Below are positions 35,831 through 45,843 of a stretch of 64,000 bases of DNA, one piece after another. The stretch's first letter is position 1. Each line of letters begins with the position of its first letter. Below the pieces are notes generated by a model that was not told where the DNA came from, searched no databases, and saw only the letters and a list, made by a program, of their open reading frames with translations. A program made the translations under genes and the position numbers. The DNA comes from Parerythrobacter jejuensis (GTDB taxonomy: Bacteria; Pseudomonadota; Alphaproteobacteria; Sphingomonadales; Sphingomonadaceae), in NCBI RefSeq assembly GCF_039536765.1, contig NZ_BAAAZF010000001.1, positions 1,302,001 to 1,366,000 on the forward strand. The letters are read 5' to 3'.

Positions 35831-38445
35831 CAATCGAGATTGGGCCGCAGCCAGCGTTCTGCTGTTGCCAGATCGACCCCGCGCCGCTTGGCATAATCCT
35901 CGAGCTGGTCACGCCCGATCCGCGCCACACCGAAATAGGCGGCCTCCGGGTGGCCGAAATAGAACCCGCTGACAGCCGCAGTCGGCCACATGGCGAAGTT
36001 TTCCGTCAGGCTCAGCCCCGTATTCTGTTCGGCATCCAGCAGGTCGAACAGGATCGGCTTGAGGGAATGATCGGGGCAAGCCGGATAGCCGGGCGCAGGA
36101 CGGATCCCGCGATACTGCTCCTTGATCAGCGCTTCATTGGTCAGTTGCTCACCAGGAGCATAACCCCAGAGATCGGTCCGGACATGTTGGTGCAGACGTT
36201 CGGCAAAGGCTTCGGCAAAGCGATCGGCAAGCGCTTTGAGCAGGATGTCGGAATAGTCATCCTTGTCGTCCTGGAAGCGCGCAAGATGCGGCTCGATTCC
36301 GTGAATGCCCACGGCAAAACCGCCAATCCAGTCGCCTGCGGGATCGATGAAATCGGCCAGGCACATATTGGCCCGGTCACGGCTCTTTTTCACCTGCTGG
36401 CGCAGAAAAGGCAGCGTAACATGCTCTTCCCGATTGACGCGGTGGATGGTCACATCATCGCCGTCGCGTGCGCACGGCCAGAACCCGCACACACCGCGCG
36501 CCGTCAGCCATTTCTCGTCGACGATCCGGTCCAGCATCGCTTGCGCATCATCCCACAGGCTGCGGGCGCTTTCACCGACCACATCATCTTGCAGGATGGC
36601 CGGATAAGTGCCGTGCAATTCCCAGGCACGGAAGAACGGCGTCCAGTCGATCGTCTCGCGCAAATCGGCCAGCGACCAGTCATCGAATGTATGGACACCG
36701 GGCTGCAAAGGCGGCGCGGGCTTGTCGCTGAGATAGGCGTCGTAATAGTTCGCGCGGGCTTCTTCGAGGCTCAGCAGCGCGCTCTGCCCTTTGCCCGCGC
36801 GGACATCGCGCACCTTCTTGTATTCGCCCGCAGTGGTGTCGACGAATTCATCCTTTTGGGTGTCTGATAACAGCTTGCTAGCCACACCCACGGCCCGGCT
36901 GGCATCGAGCACATGGATCACGGGCCCGTCATAGGCGGGATCGATCCGTAAGGCCGTATGCACCTTGCTGGTCGTCGCTCCGCCGATCAGCAGCGGCAAG
37001 GTCATCTCTGCACCCTGCATTTCTTCGGCCACGGTCACCATCTCGTCGAGTGAAGGCGTGATCAGGCCGGACAAGCCAATAATGTCGGCATCGTTGTCAT
37101 TCGCGGTCTTCAGGATTTCGGACCACGGCACCATCACGCCCAGATCGATCACTTCGTAGCCATTGCACTGCAACACCACGCCGACAATGTTCTTGCCGAT
37201 ATCGTGCACATCGCCCTTCACGGTCGCCATCACGATCTTGCCCTTGGCCTTGGCACCTTCCTCCTTCTCGTCCTCGATGAAGGGGATCAAATGGGCGACA
37301 GCCTTCTTCATCACGCGAGCCGATTTCACCACCTGGGGCAGGAACATCTTGCCGCTGCCGAACAAGTCGCCGACCACGTTCATGCCATCCATCAGCGGGC
37401 CTTCGATCACTTCGATCGGGCGACCGCCAGCTTTGGCCGTGGCGGCGCGCATTTCTTCGGTGTCGTCGACGACATGCGCGTCGATACCTTTGACCAAGGC
37501 GTGTTCGAGCCGTTTTTCGACCGCCCAGCCGCGCCATTCGGCGGCCTGCTTCTCGGCTTCCTTGGTCTTGCCCTTGAAGCTCTCTGCCAGCGCGATCAGC
37601 CGCTCGGTCGCATCGGCGCGGCGCATAAGCACGACATCCTCGCACGCATCGCGCAACTTGGGGTCAATCGTGTCATAGACATCCAGCTGCCCCGCATTGA
37701 CGATCGCCATATCGAGCCCGGCCGGAATCGCGTGATAGAGGAAAACCGAATGCATCGCGCGGCGCACGGTCTCGTTGCCGCGAAAACTGAAAGAGAGGTT
37801 GGACAATCCGCCGCTGGTCTTGGCGTGCGGGCATGTCGCCTTGATCTCGGCTACCGCCTCAATGAAATCGAGGCCATAGCGGTCATGTTCCTCGATCCCT
37901 GTCGCGACGGCGAAGATGTTGGGATCGAAAATAATGTCTTCGGGCGGGAAGCCGATCCCGGTCAGCAGATCGTAAGCGCGGCGACAAATCTGGACCTTGC
38001 GATCCCTGGTGTCCGCCTGGCCGGTTTCGTCGAACGCCATCACCACCACTGCAGCGCCATAGGCCATGCATTTGCGCGCCTGCTCCAGGAACGGCTCTTC
38101 ACCTTCCTTCATGCTGATCGAATTGACGATCGGTTTGCCCGAGACACATTTGATCCCGGCCTCGATCACATCCCACTTCGAACTGTCGACCATCACCGGC
38201 ACGCGCGCGATATCGGGCTCGGCAGCAATCAGCTTGAGGAAGGTTGTCATGGCATGCTCGGCATCGAGCAGCCCCTCGTCCATGTTGACGTCGATCAACT
38301 GCGCGCCGTTTTCGACTTGCTGACGCGCGACCTCGACTGCAGCGGCATAATCATCCGCCATGATCAGCTTCTTGAACCGGGCCGAGCCGGTCACATTAGT
38401 GCGTTCGCCGATATTGACGAAAAGGGCAGTAGAGGTGTCAGACAT
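35830..38445 (-). CDS. metH: Methionine synthase, folate/cobalamin/activation modules
   Basis: An 871-residue MetH core lacking the homocysteine module, which is the next gene upstream. Domains in order: pterin-binding ([18 protein letters not shown] at the start), cobalamin cap, and B12-binding domain with [12 protein letters not shown] (DxHxxG, His is the lower cobalt ligand), then the SAM-binding activation domain with [12 protein letters not shown]. It transfers methyl from 5-methyltetrahydrofolate to cobalamin and on to homocysteine bound by its partner. The start overlaps the partner's stop by one base. The split is known in related alphaproteobacteria and is not a frameshift. Confidence 0.94.
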   Translation of the reverse strand: MSDTSTALFVNIGERTNVTGSARFKKLIMADDYAAAVEVARQQVENGAQLIDVNMDEGLLDAEHAMTTFLKLIAAEPDIARVPVMVDSSKWDVIEAGIKCVSGKPIVNSISMKEGEEPFLEQARKCMAYGAAVVVMAFDETGQADTRDRKVQICRRAYDLLTGIGFPPEDIIFDPNIFAVATGIEEHDRYGLDFIEAVAEIKATCPHAKTSGGLSNLSFSFRGNETVRRAMHSVFLYHAIPAGLDMAIVNAGQLDVYDTIDPKLRDACEDVVLMRRADATERLIALAESFKGKTKEAEKQAAEWRGWAVEKRLEHALVKGIDAHVVDDTEEMRAATAKAGGRPIEVIEGPLMDGMNVVGDLFGSGKMFLPQVVKSARVMKKAVAHLIPFIEDEKEEGAKAKGKIVMATVKGDVHDIGKNIVGVVLQCNGYEVIDLGVMVPWSEILKTANDNDADIIGLSGLITPSLDEMVTVAEEMQGAEMTLPLLIGGATTSKVHTALRIDPAYDGPVIHVLDASRAVGVASKLLSDTQKDEFVDTTAGEYKKVRDVRAGKGQSALLSLEEARANYYDAYLSDKPAPPLQPGVHTFDDWSLADLRETIDWTPFFRAWELHGTYPAILQDDVVGESARSLWDDAQAMLDRIVDEKWLTARGVCGFWPCARDGDDVTIHRVNREEHVTLPFLRQQVKKSRDRANMCLADFIDPAGDWIGGFAVGIHGIEPHLARFQDDKDDYSDILLKALADRFAEAFAERLHQHVRTDLWGYAPGEQLTNEALIKEQYRGIRPAPGYPACPDHSLKPILFDLLDAEQNTGLSLTENFAMWPTAAVSGFYFGHPEAAYFGVARIGRDQLEDYAKRRGVDLATAERWLRPNLD

Positions 38446-39491
38446 CAGGCCGCAATCGTGAAGGGTTCAAGGCCCGCCAGCCGCATTTCGGTGGCTTGCT
38501 GAGGAGGAATGCGGGGGGTCAGTCCGTCAACCGCTTTGCCTATGGCAGCGATGTGATCGGGGGTAGAGCCGCAGCAGCCGCCCAGAATATTCACCCGCCC
38601 GCTCTCGGCCCACAATCTGACCAACGCTGCGGTCGTTTCCGGCTCTTCGTCATACTCGCCCAAATCATTGGGCAAGCCCGCATTGGGGTAGGCCATCAGC
38701 AACGTATCGGCGATGCCCGACAGCAATTGAACATGCGGGCGCAACTGGTCGGCACCGAAACTGCAATTGAGGCCGATGGTCACCGGTTTGGCATGGCGCA
38801 CAGCATACCAGAATGCCTCCACCGTGTGGCCAGACAGGTTGCGGCCCGAAAGATCGGTGAGCGTCAGCGAGATCATCAGCGGAATATCGCGGCCCTGTTC
38901 CGCCTCCAATTCCTTCACCGCCATGATCGCGGCCTTGCAATTGAGCGTGTCAAACACCGTTTCGACGAGAATGAAATCCGCGCCGCCTTCCACCAGCGCA
39001 GCGGCCTGCTCGCGGTAGACATCTTTCACTTCATCGAAGGTCACTTCGCGAAAGCCGGGGTCTTCGACATCAGGGCTGAGCGATAGGGTCTTGTTGGTCG
39101 GCCCCATCGCACCACAAACGAAACGCGGGATGCCGTCTTTGGCCGTGGCATCATCGCAGGCTTGCCGGATGATCCGGGCTGCACTGGCATTGATGTCATG
39201 TACCAGTGCCTCGGCCCCGTAATCGGCCTGGCTGATCCGGTTGGCATTGAAAGTGTTGGTCGCCAGCAGCGTCGCGCCTGCGGCAATATAGCTATCGCAG
39301 ATGGCGCGGATAACGTTTGGTTGGCTCAGATTGACCAGATCATTATTGCCTTTCTGGTCCTGCGTCAGCCCAGTCTCCCCCGCGTAATCCGCGTCACTCA
39401 ACTTGGCGCGCTGGATTTCGGTACCATAAGGGCCATCCTTGATCAGGACAGACTTTGCCGCAGCAGCCTGCAATGCCTCGCGCGCGCTCAT
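38445..39491 (-). CDS. Homocysteine S-methyltransferase module of methionine synthase
   Basis: A 348-residue homocysteine-binding barrel, equivalent to the first domain of long Met[10 protein letters not shown] at the start and the zinc cysteines in IGLNCSFG and [12 protein letters not shown] are intact. It would bind and deprotonate homocysteine for methylation by the cobalamin protein encoded just downstream. The MetF gene overlaps its start by four bases and the MetH core overlaps its stop, so the three are made together. Confidence 0.93.
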   Translation of the reverse strand: MSAREALQAAAAKSVLIKDGPYGTEIQRAKLSDADYAGETGLTQDQKGNNDLVNLSQPNVIRAICDSYIAAGATLLATNTFNANRISQADYGAEALVHDINASAARIIRQACDDATAKDGIPRFVCGAMGPTNKTLSLSPDVEDPGFREVTFDEVKDVYREQAAALVEGGADFILVETVFDTLNCKAAIMAVKELEAEQGRDIPLMISLTLTDLSGRNLSGHTVEAFWYAVRHAKPVTIGLNCSFGADQLRPHVQLLSGIADTLLMAYPNAGLPNDLGEYDEEPETTAALVRLWAESGRVNILGGCCGSTPDHIAAIGKAVDGLTPRIPPQQATEMRLAGLEPFTIAA

Positions 39492-40417
39492 GCTGCGATC
39501 CCTTTCGGGCGACGACCCAACATGTGGCAGATCGCATAGGCAAGGTCGGCCCGGTTGAGAGTGTAGAAATGAAAATCACGCACGCCGCCCGCATAGAGCC
39601 TGCGGCACAATTCGGCGGCCACGGTGGCTGCAACGAGCTGCCGCGACGCAGGACGTTCATCGAGCCCTTCGAACAATCCGTCCATCCATTCCGGGATCAG
39701 CGCGCCGCATTGTCCGGCAAATTTGCGCGCCTGAGCAACATTGGTGACTGGCAGAATGCCGGGTACGACCGGCGCATCGATTCCATGCGCAGCCACCGCC
39801 TCGCGGAAATCGAAGAAAGTCTCTGCCGAGAAAAAGAACTGAGTGATGGCGCGGGACGCGCCGGCATCAATCTTGCGCTTCAGATTGTCGAGATCGGCCT
39901 GCGGGCAGTCAGCGTCGGGATGGGTCTCGGGATAGGCTGCGACCGAGATTTCGAAATCCGCCACCTCCTTCAGGCCCGCAACCAGTTCGGCGGCATTGGC
40001 GTAGCCTTGCGGATGCGGAGTGAAGGCTGCGCCTGGTTCGCCTGCATCACCGCGCAACGCGACAATGTGACGCACCCCTGCTTCCCAGTACTGCTCGGCA
40101 ATCGCCTGCGTGTCGGCCTTGCTGGCATCGACGCAGGTCAAATGCGCCGCCGCCGGGATCTGCGCCTCGGAAATGATCCGGGCCACTGTCTTATGGGTCC
40201 GCTCGCGCGTCGAGCCGCCTGCTCCATAGGTTACCGACACAAAGCTGGGATCGAGCGGTTTCAGCTCCTGCACGGCATCCCACAATTTCGCTTCCATTGT
40301 CTCGCTCTTGGGCGGGAAGAATTCGAAGCTCACGGCGATATCGCCTGGCAGACCGGAAAAGAGCGGCGTGTCATGCGCGGTTAGCTCTTCATGCTGGGGA
40401 TCAAGCGGGGGAACCAT
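39488..40417 (-). CDS. metF: 5,10-methylenetetrahydrofolate reductase
   Basis: A 309-residue flavin (beta-alpha)8-barrel reductase. SFEFFPPKSETMEAKLW at the start contains the catalytic Glu, and VTYGAGGSTRERT, HLTCVDASK, and LRGDAGEPG follow. It makes 5-methyltetrahydrofolate, the methyl donor for the methionine synthase genes that follow directly. Its start overlaps the regulator's stop by one base. Cytoplasmic, NAD(P)H-dependent. Confidence 0.95.
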   Translation of the reverse strand: MVPPLDPQHEELTAHDTPLFSGLPGDIAVSFEFFPPKSETMEAKLWDAVQELKPLDPSFVSVTYGAGGSTRERTHKTVARIISEAQIPAAAHLTCVDASKADTQAIAEQYWEAGVRHIVALRGDAGEPGAAFTPHPQGYANAAELVAGLKEVADFEISVAAYPETHPDADCPQADLDNLKRKIDAGASRAITQFFFSAETFFDFREAVAAHGIDAPVVPGILPVTNVAQARKFAGQCGALIPEWMDGLFEGLDERPASRQLVAATVAAELCRRLYAGGVRDFHFYTLNRADLAYAICHMLGRRPKGIAA

Positions 40418-41403
40418 CAGGCGGTCTCTCGTGCAGGGGATGTGGATTCGATTGCGGGGCTGCGGTGGCCCAGCCAGACCTTCACGACCAGCTCGCCACC
40501 TTCAAGCGCGATTGGCTTGGCCGGGGTAAAGCCAGCCTCTTCCAGCAAACCCTGCATCTGGGTGTCGGAATAGCCCAGCCTGGTGTGCTGGAACCGGTCA
40601 CGCAGTTCCTCATGCGTATGCGCGGCAAAATCGACGATTGCGATACGGCCCCCCGGTTTCAGCACCCGTGCCGCTTCGGCGACGGCCCGTGCCGGATCGA
40701 GCGCGAAGTGCAGCACCTGGTGAAGGAGCACGGTATCGAAGCGGCCATCGCCAAATGGCAAAGCGGCAAAATCGCCCTGGACCAGCTCGATCCGTTCAGC
40801 CGGCAGATGCTGGAGTTTGGCCCGCGCGACACGCAGCATCTCCAGATTCTTGTCGAGCGCAACGATATGGTCGGCACCCTCGGCGAACAATTCCGCCATC
40901 CGGCCAGTGCCCGTTCCGATATCGAGCAGATGCCCCAATGGCTCTGTGCCGAACGCCCGGCTCAAGGCGGCTTCAACGGCGTCATCGGGGCTGTGCAGCT
41001 TGCGCAGCTCGTCCCATTCTTCGGCATGACGGGCAAACCACTCAGCCGCCCCGTTTTCGCGCGCGGTGCGGATCGCATTCAATTGGCGCCGGTCATCCGC
41101 ACAAAGCTGCGCAAATTCCGGATCCTCGCTCTCTGCAATGGCCAGCAAATGTGCTGCGGCCTCACCAATCGGGCTGGCCCCGCTATTGCCGGCAGTCGAG
41201 CGCAAGAAGACCCAACTGCCTTCGCGCCGCCGTTCGGCCAGGCCGGCATCGCACAAAATGGCCAGATGCCGCGATACGCGTGGCTGGCTTTGCCCCAGCA
41301 CCTGCGCGAGCTCACCCACTGCCAGTTCCATGCTGGCGAGTAACCGCATGACCCGCAAACGGGTCGGGTCTGCCAAAGCCCGGATGATGCCCTCGATGCG
41401 CAT
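40417..41403 (-). CDS. ArsR-type regulator fused to a SAM-dependent methyltransferase domain
   Basis: A 328-residue two-domain protein. Residues 1-90 are a winged helix of the ArsR type (ALADPTRLRVMRLLASMELAVGELAQVLGQSQPRVSRHLAIL) without metal-binding cysteines. After a linker, residues from about 140 form a class I methyltransferase: LLDIGTGTGRMAELF, then ALDKNLEML, and LLHQVLHFALDP. It heads the metF-metH operon, so it is most likely the local regulator sensing SAM or S-adenosylhomocysteine, like the SahR idea for methionine regulons. An AT-rich palindrome lies eight bases before its ATG. The sensing role is inference. Confidence 0.85.
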   Translation of the reverse strand: MRIEGIIRALADPTRLRVMRLLASMELAVGELAQVLGQSQPRVSRHLAILCDAGLAERRREGSWVFLRSTAGNSGASPIGEAAAHLLAIAESEDPEFAQLCADDRRQLNAIRTARENGAAEWFARHAEEWDELRKLHSPDDAVEAALSRAFGTEPLGHLLDIGTGTGRMAELFAEGADHIVALDKNLEMLRVARAKLQHLPAERIELVQGDFAALPFGDGRFDTVLLHQVLHFALDPARAVAEAARVLKPGGRIAIVDFAAHTHEELRDRFQHTRLGYSDTQMQGLLEEAGFTPAKPIALEGGELVVKVWLGHRSPAIESTSPARETA

Positions 41404-41411
41404 TCGCAGGG

Positions 41412-41433
41412 CATATAAAGATATTTTTATATG
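41412..41433. promoter_or_regulatory. AT-rich palindromic operator upstream of the ArsR-methyltransferase operon
   Basis: CATATAAA (41412-41419) and TTTATATG (41426-41433) are perfect reverse complements around GATATT. Counting the centre, 10 of 11 positions per half match. It is very AT-rich in a GC-rich genome, lies eight bases before the regulator ATG, and is in the divergent region shared with the aldo-keto reductase. The size and symmetry suit an ArsR dimer. Autoregulation is inference. Confidence 0.65.
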
Positions 41434-41508
41434 TGCAAGTTGGTTTCACGGCTCGCGCTGTAATCGAACCAATGTTACGTGTTGCGCCCCGAAGAGGAGC
41501 TTTTCGCG

Positions 41509-42531
41509 ATGCAATACACCCAGTTCGGCCGCACCGGCCTCACCGTTTCACGCTTATGCCTCGGCTGTATGAGCTTCGGCGATGCTGCTGCGGAAGGGCA
41601 CGACTGGACGATGGGGGAGGAAGCCTCGCGACCGTTTTTCCGGCAGGCGCTGGAAGCCGGGATCAATTTCTTTGATACCGCAAATGCCTATTCAGGCGGT
41701 ACCAGCGAAGAGATTACCGGCAAGCTGCTGAACGAAATGGCCCGGCGCGACGAAATCGTCATCGCGACCAAAGGGTTCTTCCGCTGGCGACAGGCCCCCA
41801 ATACTGGCGGCCTATCCGCCAAAGCGCTGATGCATGCTGTCGATGATAGCCTGCGTCGCCTCGGCACTGACTATATCGACCTGTACCAAATCCACCGGCT
41901 CGACCCGCGCACGCCGATGGAGGAAATCGTCGAGACGCTCGATGCCATCGTGCGCAGCGGCAAGGTGCGATATCTCGGGGCCTCCAGCATGTATGCGTGG
42001 CAGTTCCAGAAGCTGCTGCATTTGGCCGATCAGGCGGGGCTCAAGAAGTTCATCTCGATGCAGAATTACGTCAATCTGCTCTACCGCGAGGAAGAGCGCG
42101 AGATGCTGCCCCTGTGCGCCGATGCTGGGGTCGCCGTGATGCCGTGGAGCCCGCTGGCGCGCGGCAAATTGGCGCGCCCTGCTGACGCCGAAAGCACAAC
42201 CCGGTCCGAAACCGACCGCCTTCAAAGCGTGCTCTATGATCGCACAGCTGAGGCAGACCGGAAAGTGATCGATGCCGTGGAACAAATCGCCGCTGCACGC
42301 GGTGTGCCGATGGCCCAGATTGCGCTGGCCTGGGTCCTGCACAAGCCGGAAGTCACAAGCCCGATCATCGGGGCAACCAAGCAGAAGCATATCGAGGATG
42401 CGGTGGCAGCTCTCGAAGTGGAACTGACCGCGGAGGAAATCAGCGCGCTCGAAGCGCCCTATATCCCGCACCAAGTCACCGGCATGTTCGATATGCCGGT
42501 GCCGGACCTGAAGGTCAGCCTCAAAAGCTAG
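41509..42531 (+). CDS. Aldo/keto reductase
   Basis: A 340-residue NADPH-type aldo-keto reductase of the YajO/Tas-like group. The active site set is present: FFDTANAYSGGTSEE (Asp and Tyr), VIATKGFF (Lys), and DLYQIHRLDPRTP (His). The cofactor region with VMPWSPLARGKLARP and SPIIGATKQKHI is intact, unlike the shorter relative at 17.8 kb. ATG 41509 has GAAGAGGAGC eight bases upstream. It diverges from the methionine regulator and could share its operator. Substrate unknown. Confidence 0.88.
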   Translation: MQYTQFGRTGLTVSRLCLGCMSFGDAAAEGHDWTMGEEASRPFFRQALEAGINFFDTANAYSGGTSEEITGKLLNEMARRDEIVIATKGFFRWRQAPNTGGLSAKALMHAVDDSLRRLGTDYIDLYQIHRLDPRTPMEEIVETLDAIVRSGKVRYLGASSMYAWQFQKLLHLADQAGLKKFISMQNYVNLLYREEEREMLPLCADAGVAVMPWSPLARGKLARPADAESTTRSETDRLQSVLYDRTAEADRKVIDAVEQIAAARGVPMAQIALAWVLHKPEVTSPIIGATKQKHIEDAVAALEVELTAEEISALEAPYIPHQVTGMFDMPVPDLKVSLKS

Positions 42532-42558
42532 GCTGGCCGCAGGGCCGGTTTCACAGTC

Positions 42559-44529
42559 CTAGTCCTGCCGCGCCTTGGTGAAGCGCTTGGGCTTACCTTT
42601 GTTCTTGCCCGGTCCCTTGCTGGGTCCCTTCCCCATTGGCTTGCCAGCCGCACTGCCAAACTTGCCAGGCGCAGCCTTGTCTGAGGCTCCACCGAATTTC
42701 TGCGGTTTGCCCTTGAAGCCCGTTCCCCTGCTTTTCGGTGCGTCGCTGCGGTCTTCGCGTTTCTCGAACCGCTTGCCACCCTTGTGGGCAGGGCGATCCT
42801 TGCCCCAGCTCCGCTCAGGGCCGCGTGCCGGGCCAGCCCCGCGATTGCCGGGATGGCGTGGGCGCACATGTGCAGTACCCGGTTTGCCACCACGGCGATT
42901 CTGACGAGCTGCTTCACGAGGGCCCTCAGCCGAAGGCTCGATCAGGACGGCGTCGCGCTCGGTCGCCTGCGCGCCCGTACGTTCAGCCGCATCGGCAAAA
43001 CGATCGGCCAAGCCACGCGGGATCTGGAAGTAGGTTTCCCCCTGCCCGATCCGGATCGCACCAATTTCGTTCTTGGTGATGTCGCCGCGACGGCAAATCA
43101 GCGGCAGGATCCAGCGGGGGTCGGCATTGTCACGGCGACCAATCGGCATCCGGAACCAGACGATGTCTTCAAACCCGGCGCGGTGGCCCTTTTGCTGGGC
43201 AGCCTTGCGCGCTTCGGGTGTGTCAGGCGTGACTTCTTCAGGGGCAGGCATCTTGGCGCGATGGGCACGGACCAGCGCGGCTGCAATGTCCTCGGGCGAC
43301 TTCTCGGCCATCAGCTCTTGCGCCAGCGCACGATCTTCGTCTTCAAACTCGACCGGCTGTTTCAGCGCCTCCAACAGACGCGCGTGGTCGTTCTTGCGGA
43401 TCTGCTCGGGCGTTGGCGCTTCGATCCAGTCGGCTTTGACCTTGGCCCCGCGCAGCATCGATTCCACCCGTTTGCGGCGACGATGCGGCACGACAATGAC
43501 GGCCGTACCCTTCTTGCCCGCGCGGCCAGTCCGCCCAGAGCGGTGCTGCAGCACTTCGGCGTTTTGCGGAATCTCGACATGGATCACCAGCGTCAGCGTC
43601 GGCAAGTCGATACCGCGTGCGGCGACGTCGGTCGCCACGCACACGCGCACGCGCCGGTCACGCAGGGCCTGCAGGGCCTGGTTGCGCTCGGTCTGCGAAT
43701 GCTCACCCGACAGCGCGACAGCAGTAAACCCGCGCTCCTGCAGCGTGGCATGTAGATGCCGGACATTGTCCCGCGTCGCGCAGAACAGGATTGCTGTCTC
43801 CGCCTCATGAAAACGCAGCAGGTTGACCACCGCATGTTCGATCTCGTTCTGTTGCACAGTCACGGCCTGGTACTGGATGTCACCATGGCCACGATCCTGC
43901 CCGGCCAACGACAGGCGCAGGGCATCGTTCTGGTACCGTTTGGCCATCGCCTCGATCGGGCGTGGCATAGTGGCAGAGAACAACAAGGTACGGCGCGTTT
44001 CGGGCGCCGCTTCGAGCAGGGTCTCGAGATCTTCGCGGAAGCCCATGTCGAGCATTTCGTCCGCTTCATCGAGGACGATACCGGTCAGGCATGACAGATC
44101 GAGCGCACCGCGCGACAAATGGTCACACAGACGGCCCGGAGTGCCGACAACAATTCCCGGGGCCGAGCGCAGCGCGCGGCGTTCCTTGGAAGCATCCATT
44201 CCGCCCACACAGGTCGCAATCGAAATGCCCACCTTGGCATAGAGCCAGCGCAATTCGCGGCTGACCTGCAGGGCCAGTTCACGCGTTGGTGCAATCACCA
44301 GCGCCTGTGGTGCATCGGCATAGCGTGCCAGGCCCTGGTCGGTCACCAACAGGTCAGCTAATGCCAGGCCGAAAGCGACCGTCTTGCCCGACCCGGTCTG
44401 GGCCGAAACGATCAGGTCACGGCCCATCGCCTTCGGCTCTGTCACGGCGGACTGGACAGCGGTCAACTCGGTATAGCCGCGCTCGGCAAGGGCATCGCCA
44501 AGCACTGGCGGAACATTCTGGAAAGTCAT
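42559..44529 (-). CDS. DEAD-box ATP-dependent RNA helicase (DeaD/CsdA-like)
   Basis: A 656-residue helicase. All core motifs are seen: AQTGSGKT, PTRELALQ, GTPGR, DEAD (LDEADEMLDM), SAT, and HRSGRTGRAG. After the core comes a domain with IGRRDNADPRWILPLICRRGDITKNEIGAIRIG, matching the DbpA-type RNA-binding domain, then a long basic Gly/Arg/Lys/Pro tail of about 110 residues. Likely role in ribosome assembly, RNA decay or cold adaptation. The tail is low-complexity and probably binds RNA. It converges on the aldo-keto reductase. Confidence 0.92.
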   Translation of the reverse strand: MTFQNVPPVLGDALAERGYTELTAVQSAVTEPKAMGRDLIVSAQTGSGKTVAFGLALADLLVTDQGLARYADAPQALVIAPTRELALQVSRELRWLYAKVGISIATCVGGMDASKERRALRSAPGIVVGTPGRLCDHLSRGALDLSCLTGIVLDEADEMLDMGFREDLETLLEAAPETRRTLLFSATMPRPIEAMAKRYQNDALRLSLAGQDRGHGDIQYQAVTVQQNEIEHAVVNLLRFHEAETAILFCATRDNVRHLHATLQERGFTAVALSGEHSQTERNQALQALRDRRVRVCVATDVAARGIDLPTLTLVIHVEIPQNAEVLQHRSGRTGRAGKKGTAVIVVPHRRRKRVESMLRGAKVKADWIEAPTPEQIRKNDHARLLEALKQPVEFEDEDRALAQELMAEKSPEDIAAALVRAHRAKMPAPEEVTPDTPEARKAAQQKGHRAGFEDIVWFRMPIGRRDNADPRWILPLICRRGDITKNEIGAIRIGQGETYFQIPRGLADRFADAAERTGAQATERDAVLIEPSAEGPREAARQNRRGGKPGTAHVRPRHPGNRGAGPARGPERSWGKDRPAHKGGKRFEKREDRSDAPKSRGTGFKGKPQKFGGASDKAAPGKFGSAAGKPMGKGPSKGPGKNKGKPKRFTKARQD

Positions 44530-44697
44530 CGGGGCTCACAATCGGTGCGGATGAAAAAGGCCCGCAATTCCGGGAGCAATCATCTCTAAAACGGGGACGG
44601 CGCGACGCTCGGGTGCGCGCGAATGTGGGACCCTTAGCCGGTTTCGCCAGGGAAAGCGAGTTTATTGTGCGCTGCAGCAAAAATGCTTTCGAGAGTG

Positions 44698-44773
44698 TGG
44701 TGCCGCTTAGAGGATTCGAACCTCTGACCCCATCATTACGAATGATGTGCTCTACCAACTGAGCTAAAGCGGC
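44698..44773 (-). tRNA. tRNA-Thr (anticodon CGT)
   Basis: Minus-strand cloverleaf: acceptor GCCGCTT with AAGCGGC, D-arm GCTC/GAGC, anticodon loop TTCGTAA (CGT), variable GGGTC, T-arm AGAGG/CCTCT with TTCGAAT loop, discriminator A and encoded CCA. Confidence 0.96.
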
Positions 44774-44831
44774 ACGCGCGGGTGGACGGTTGGTTCACCC
44801 TGAATTCCTGGGCTTCCCCGCAAGGAGAAGA

Positions 44832-44905
44832 TGGAGGCCCGAGCCGGAATCGAACCGGCGTGCAAGGATTTGCAGTCCTCTGCGTCACCACTCCGCCATC
44901 GGGCC
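44832..44905 (-). tRNA. tRNA-Cys (anticodon GCA)
   Basis: Minus-strand cloverleaf: acceptor GGCCCGA with TCGGGCC, anticodon loop CTGCAAA (GCA), T-arm GCCGG/CCGGC with TTCGATT loop, discriminator T and encoded CCA. It lies 58 bases upstream of tRNA-Thr on the same strand and may share its transcript. Confidence 0.96.
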
Positions 44906-44945
44906 TCGTCCCCTCGCGCTGTGGTGTTGAGCGAGCGGAAGCGGC

Positions 44946-44974
44946 CATCTAGCGATTCCGTGCCTGCAATTCAA
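44946..44974 (-). promoter_or_regulatory. Candidate sigma-70 promoter of the tRNA-Cys/tRNA-Thr unit
   Basis: On the minus strand TTGAAT (44974-44969), a 17-base spacer, and TAGATG (44951-44946) match housekeeping promoter elements at ideal spacing, about 40 bases before tRNA-Cys. Confidence 0.5.
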
Positions 44975-45048
44975 TCGCAGAATGCGCCTGATGCGGTGAG
45001 ACGGCGAAAGGGTGGCGCTTTGCAATCTATCGGCTAAGAGCGGTGCCC

Positions 45049-45825
45049 ATGTCTGTTGCTGATTTGCTCGCTCCGATCACGGCCCGGTCCGGTGCCGTCA
45101 CCCTCCCCGCAGATGACTGGCTCCAGGGCCGTACCCTTTATGGCGGGGCCAGCGCGCTGGTCGCCTATACCGCCGCCATCCGGGCCTTCCCCGAGCTGCC
45201 TCCGCTTCGCAGCGCCCAGGTCGGCTTTGTCGCGCCGGTCGGAGCGCAGGTCGAGACCCGGGTCGAAATGGTGCGCCAGGGGCGCAATGTGGCGCAGGTC
45301 CGCAGTGAGTTGCTGGTCGATGGCGGCGTTGCCCTGACAGCCTTCTTCCTGTTCGGGACCGAGCGTGAGCCCAATGCCCTGCACCCGGCCCCGAAAGTCG
45401 AGCCGTGGCCTGGCGCGCCCGAGGAGAACGATCTGGCGATGTCGGACAAAGGCCCGAACTTCATCCGCAGCAATTTCGAAATCCGCCGTGCACAAGACAT
45501 GCAAGGGGCCGGAGACCCGGTGGTCCGGCGCTGGATCCGGCTGAAGGATGAAGCCGGGCTCGATCCCACATCCCGGCTCGTCTTGCTCGGAGACACGCTG
45601 CCGCCCGGCGCCATGCGCGCCATGCAACGCCAAGGGCCGATCAGTTCGATCAACTGGTCTTTCAATGTGCTGACGCCGCGCGCGGAAACCGACGATGGCT
45701 GGTGGCTGGCCGAGACCGCTAGTGACCATGCCGATCATGGCTATTCCAGCGAGCGATTGCGTCTGTGGAACTCGCAGGGCGAATTGGTGATGGTGGGGCA
45801 GCAAGCGGTCGCCGTGTTTGGCTGA
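45049..45825 (+). CDS. Acyl-CoA thioesterase family protein (double hotdog)
   Basis: A 258-residue protein with two hotdog-like halves, as in TesB-related thioesterases. Seen: LQGRTLYGGASALVAYTAAIR (hotdog helix) and LRSAQVGFVAPVGAQVETRVEMVRQGRNVAQVRSELLVDG, then SINWSFNVLTPRAETDDGWWLAETASDHADHGYSSERLRLWNSQGELVMVGQQ in the second half. The family hydrolyses acyl-CoA thioesters. ATG 45049 is preferred to GTG 45043. It converges on the crotonase at 45.8 kb. Substrate chain length unknown. Confidence 0.83.
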   Translation: MSVADLLAPITARSGAVTLPADDWLQGRTLYGGASALVAYTAAIRAFPELPPLRSAQVGFVAPVGAQVETRVEMVRQGRNVAQVRSELLVDGGVALTAFFLFGTEREPNALHPAPKVEPWPGAPEENDLAMSDKGPNFIRSNFEIRRAQDMQGAGDPVVRRWIRLKDEAGLDPTSRLVLLGDTLPPGAMRAMQRQGPISSINWSFNVLTPRAETDDGWWLAETASDHADHGYSSERLRLWNSQGELVMVGQQAVAVFG

Positions 45826-45843
45826 CCGCTTGCTGGTTTTCCC

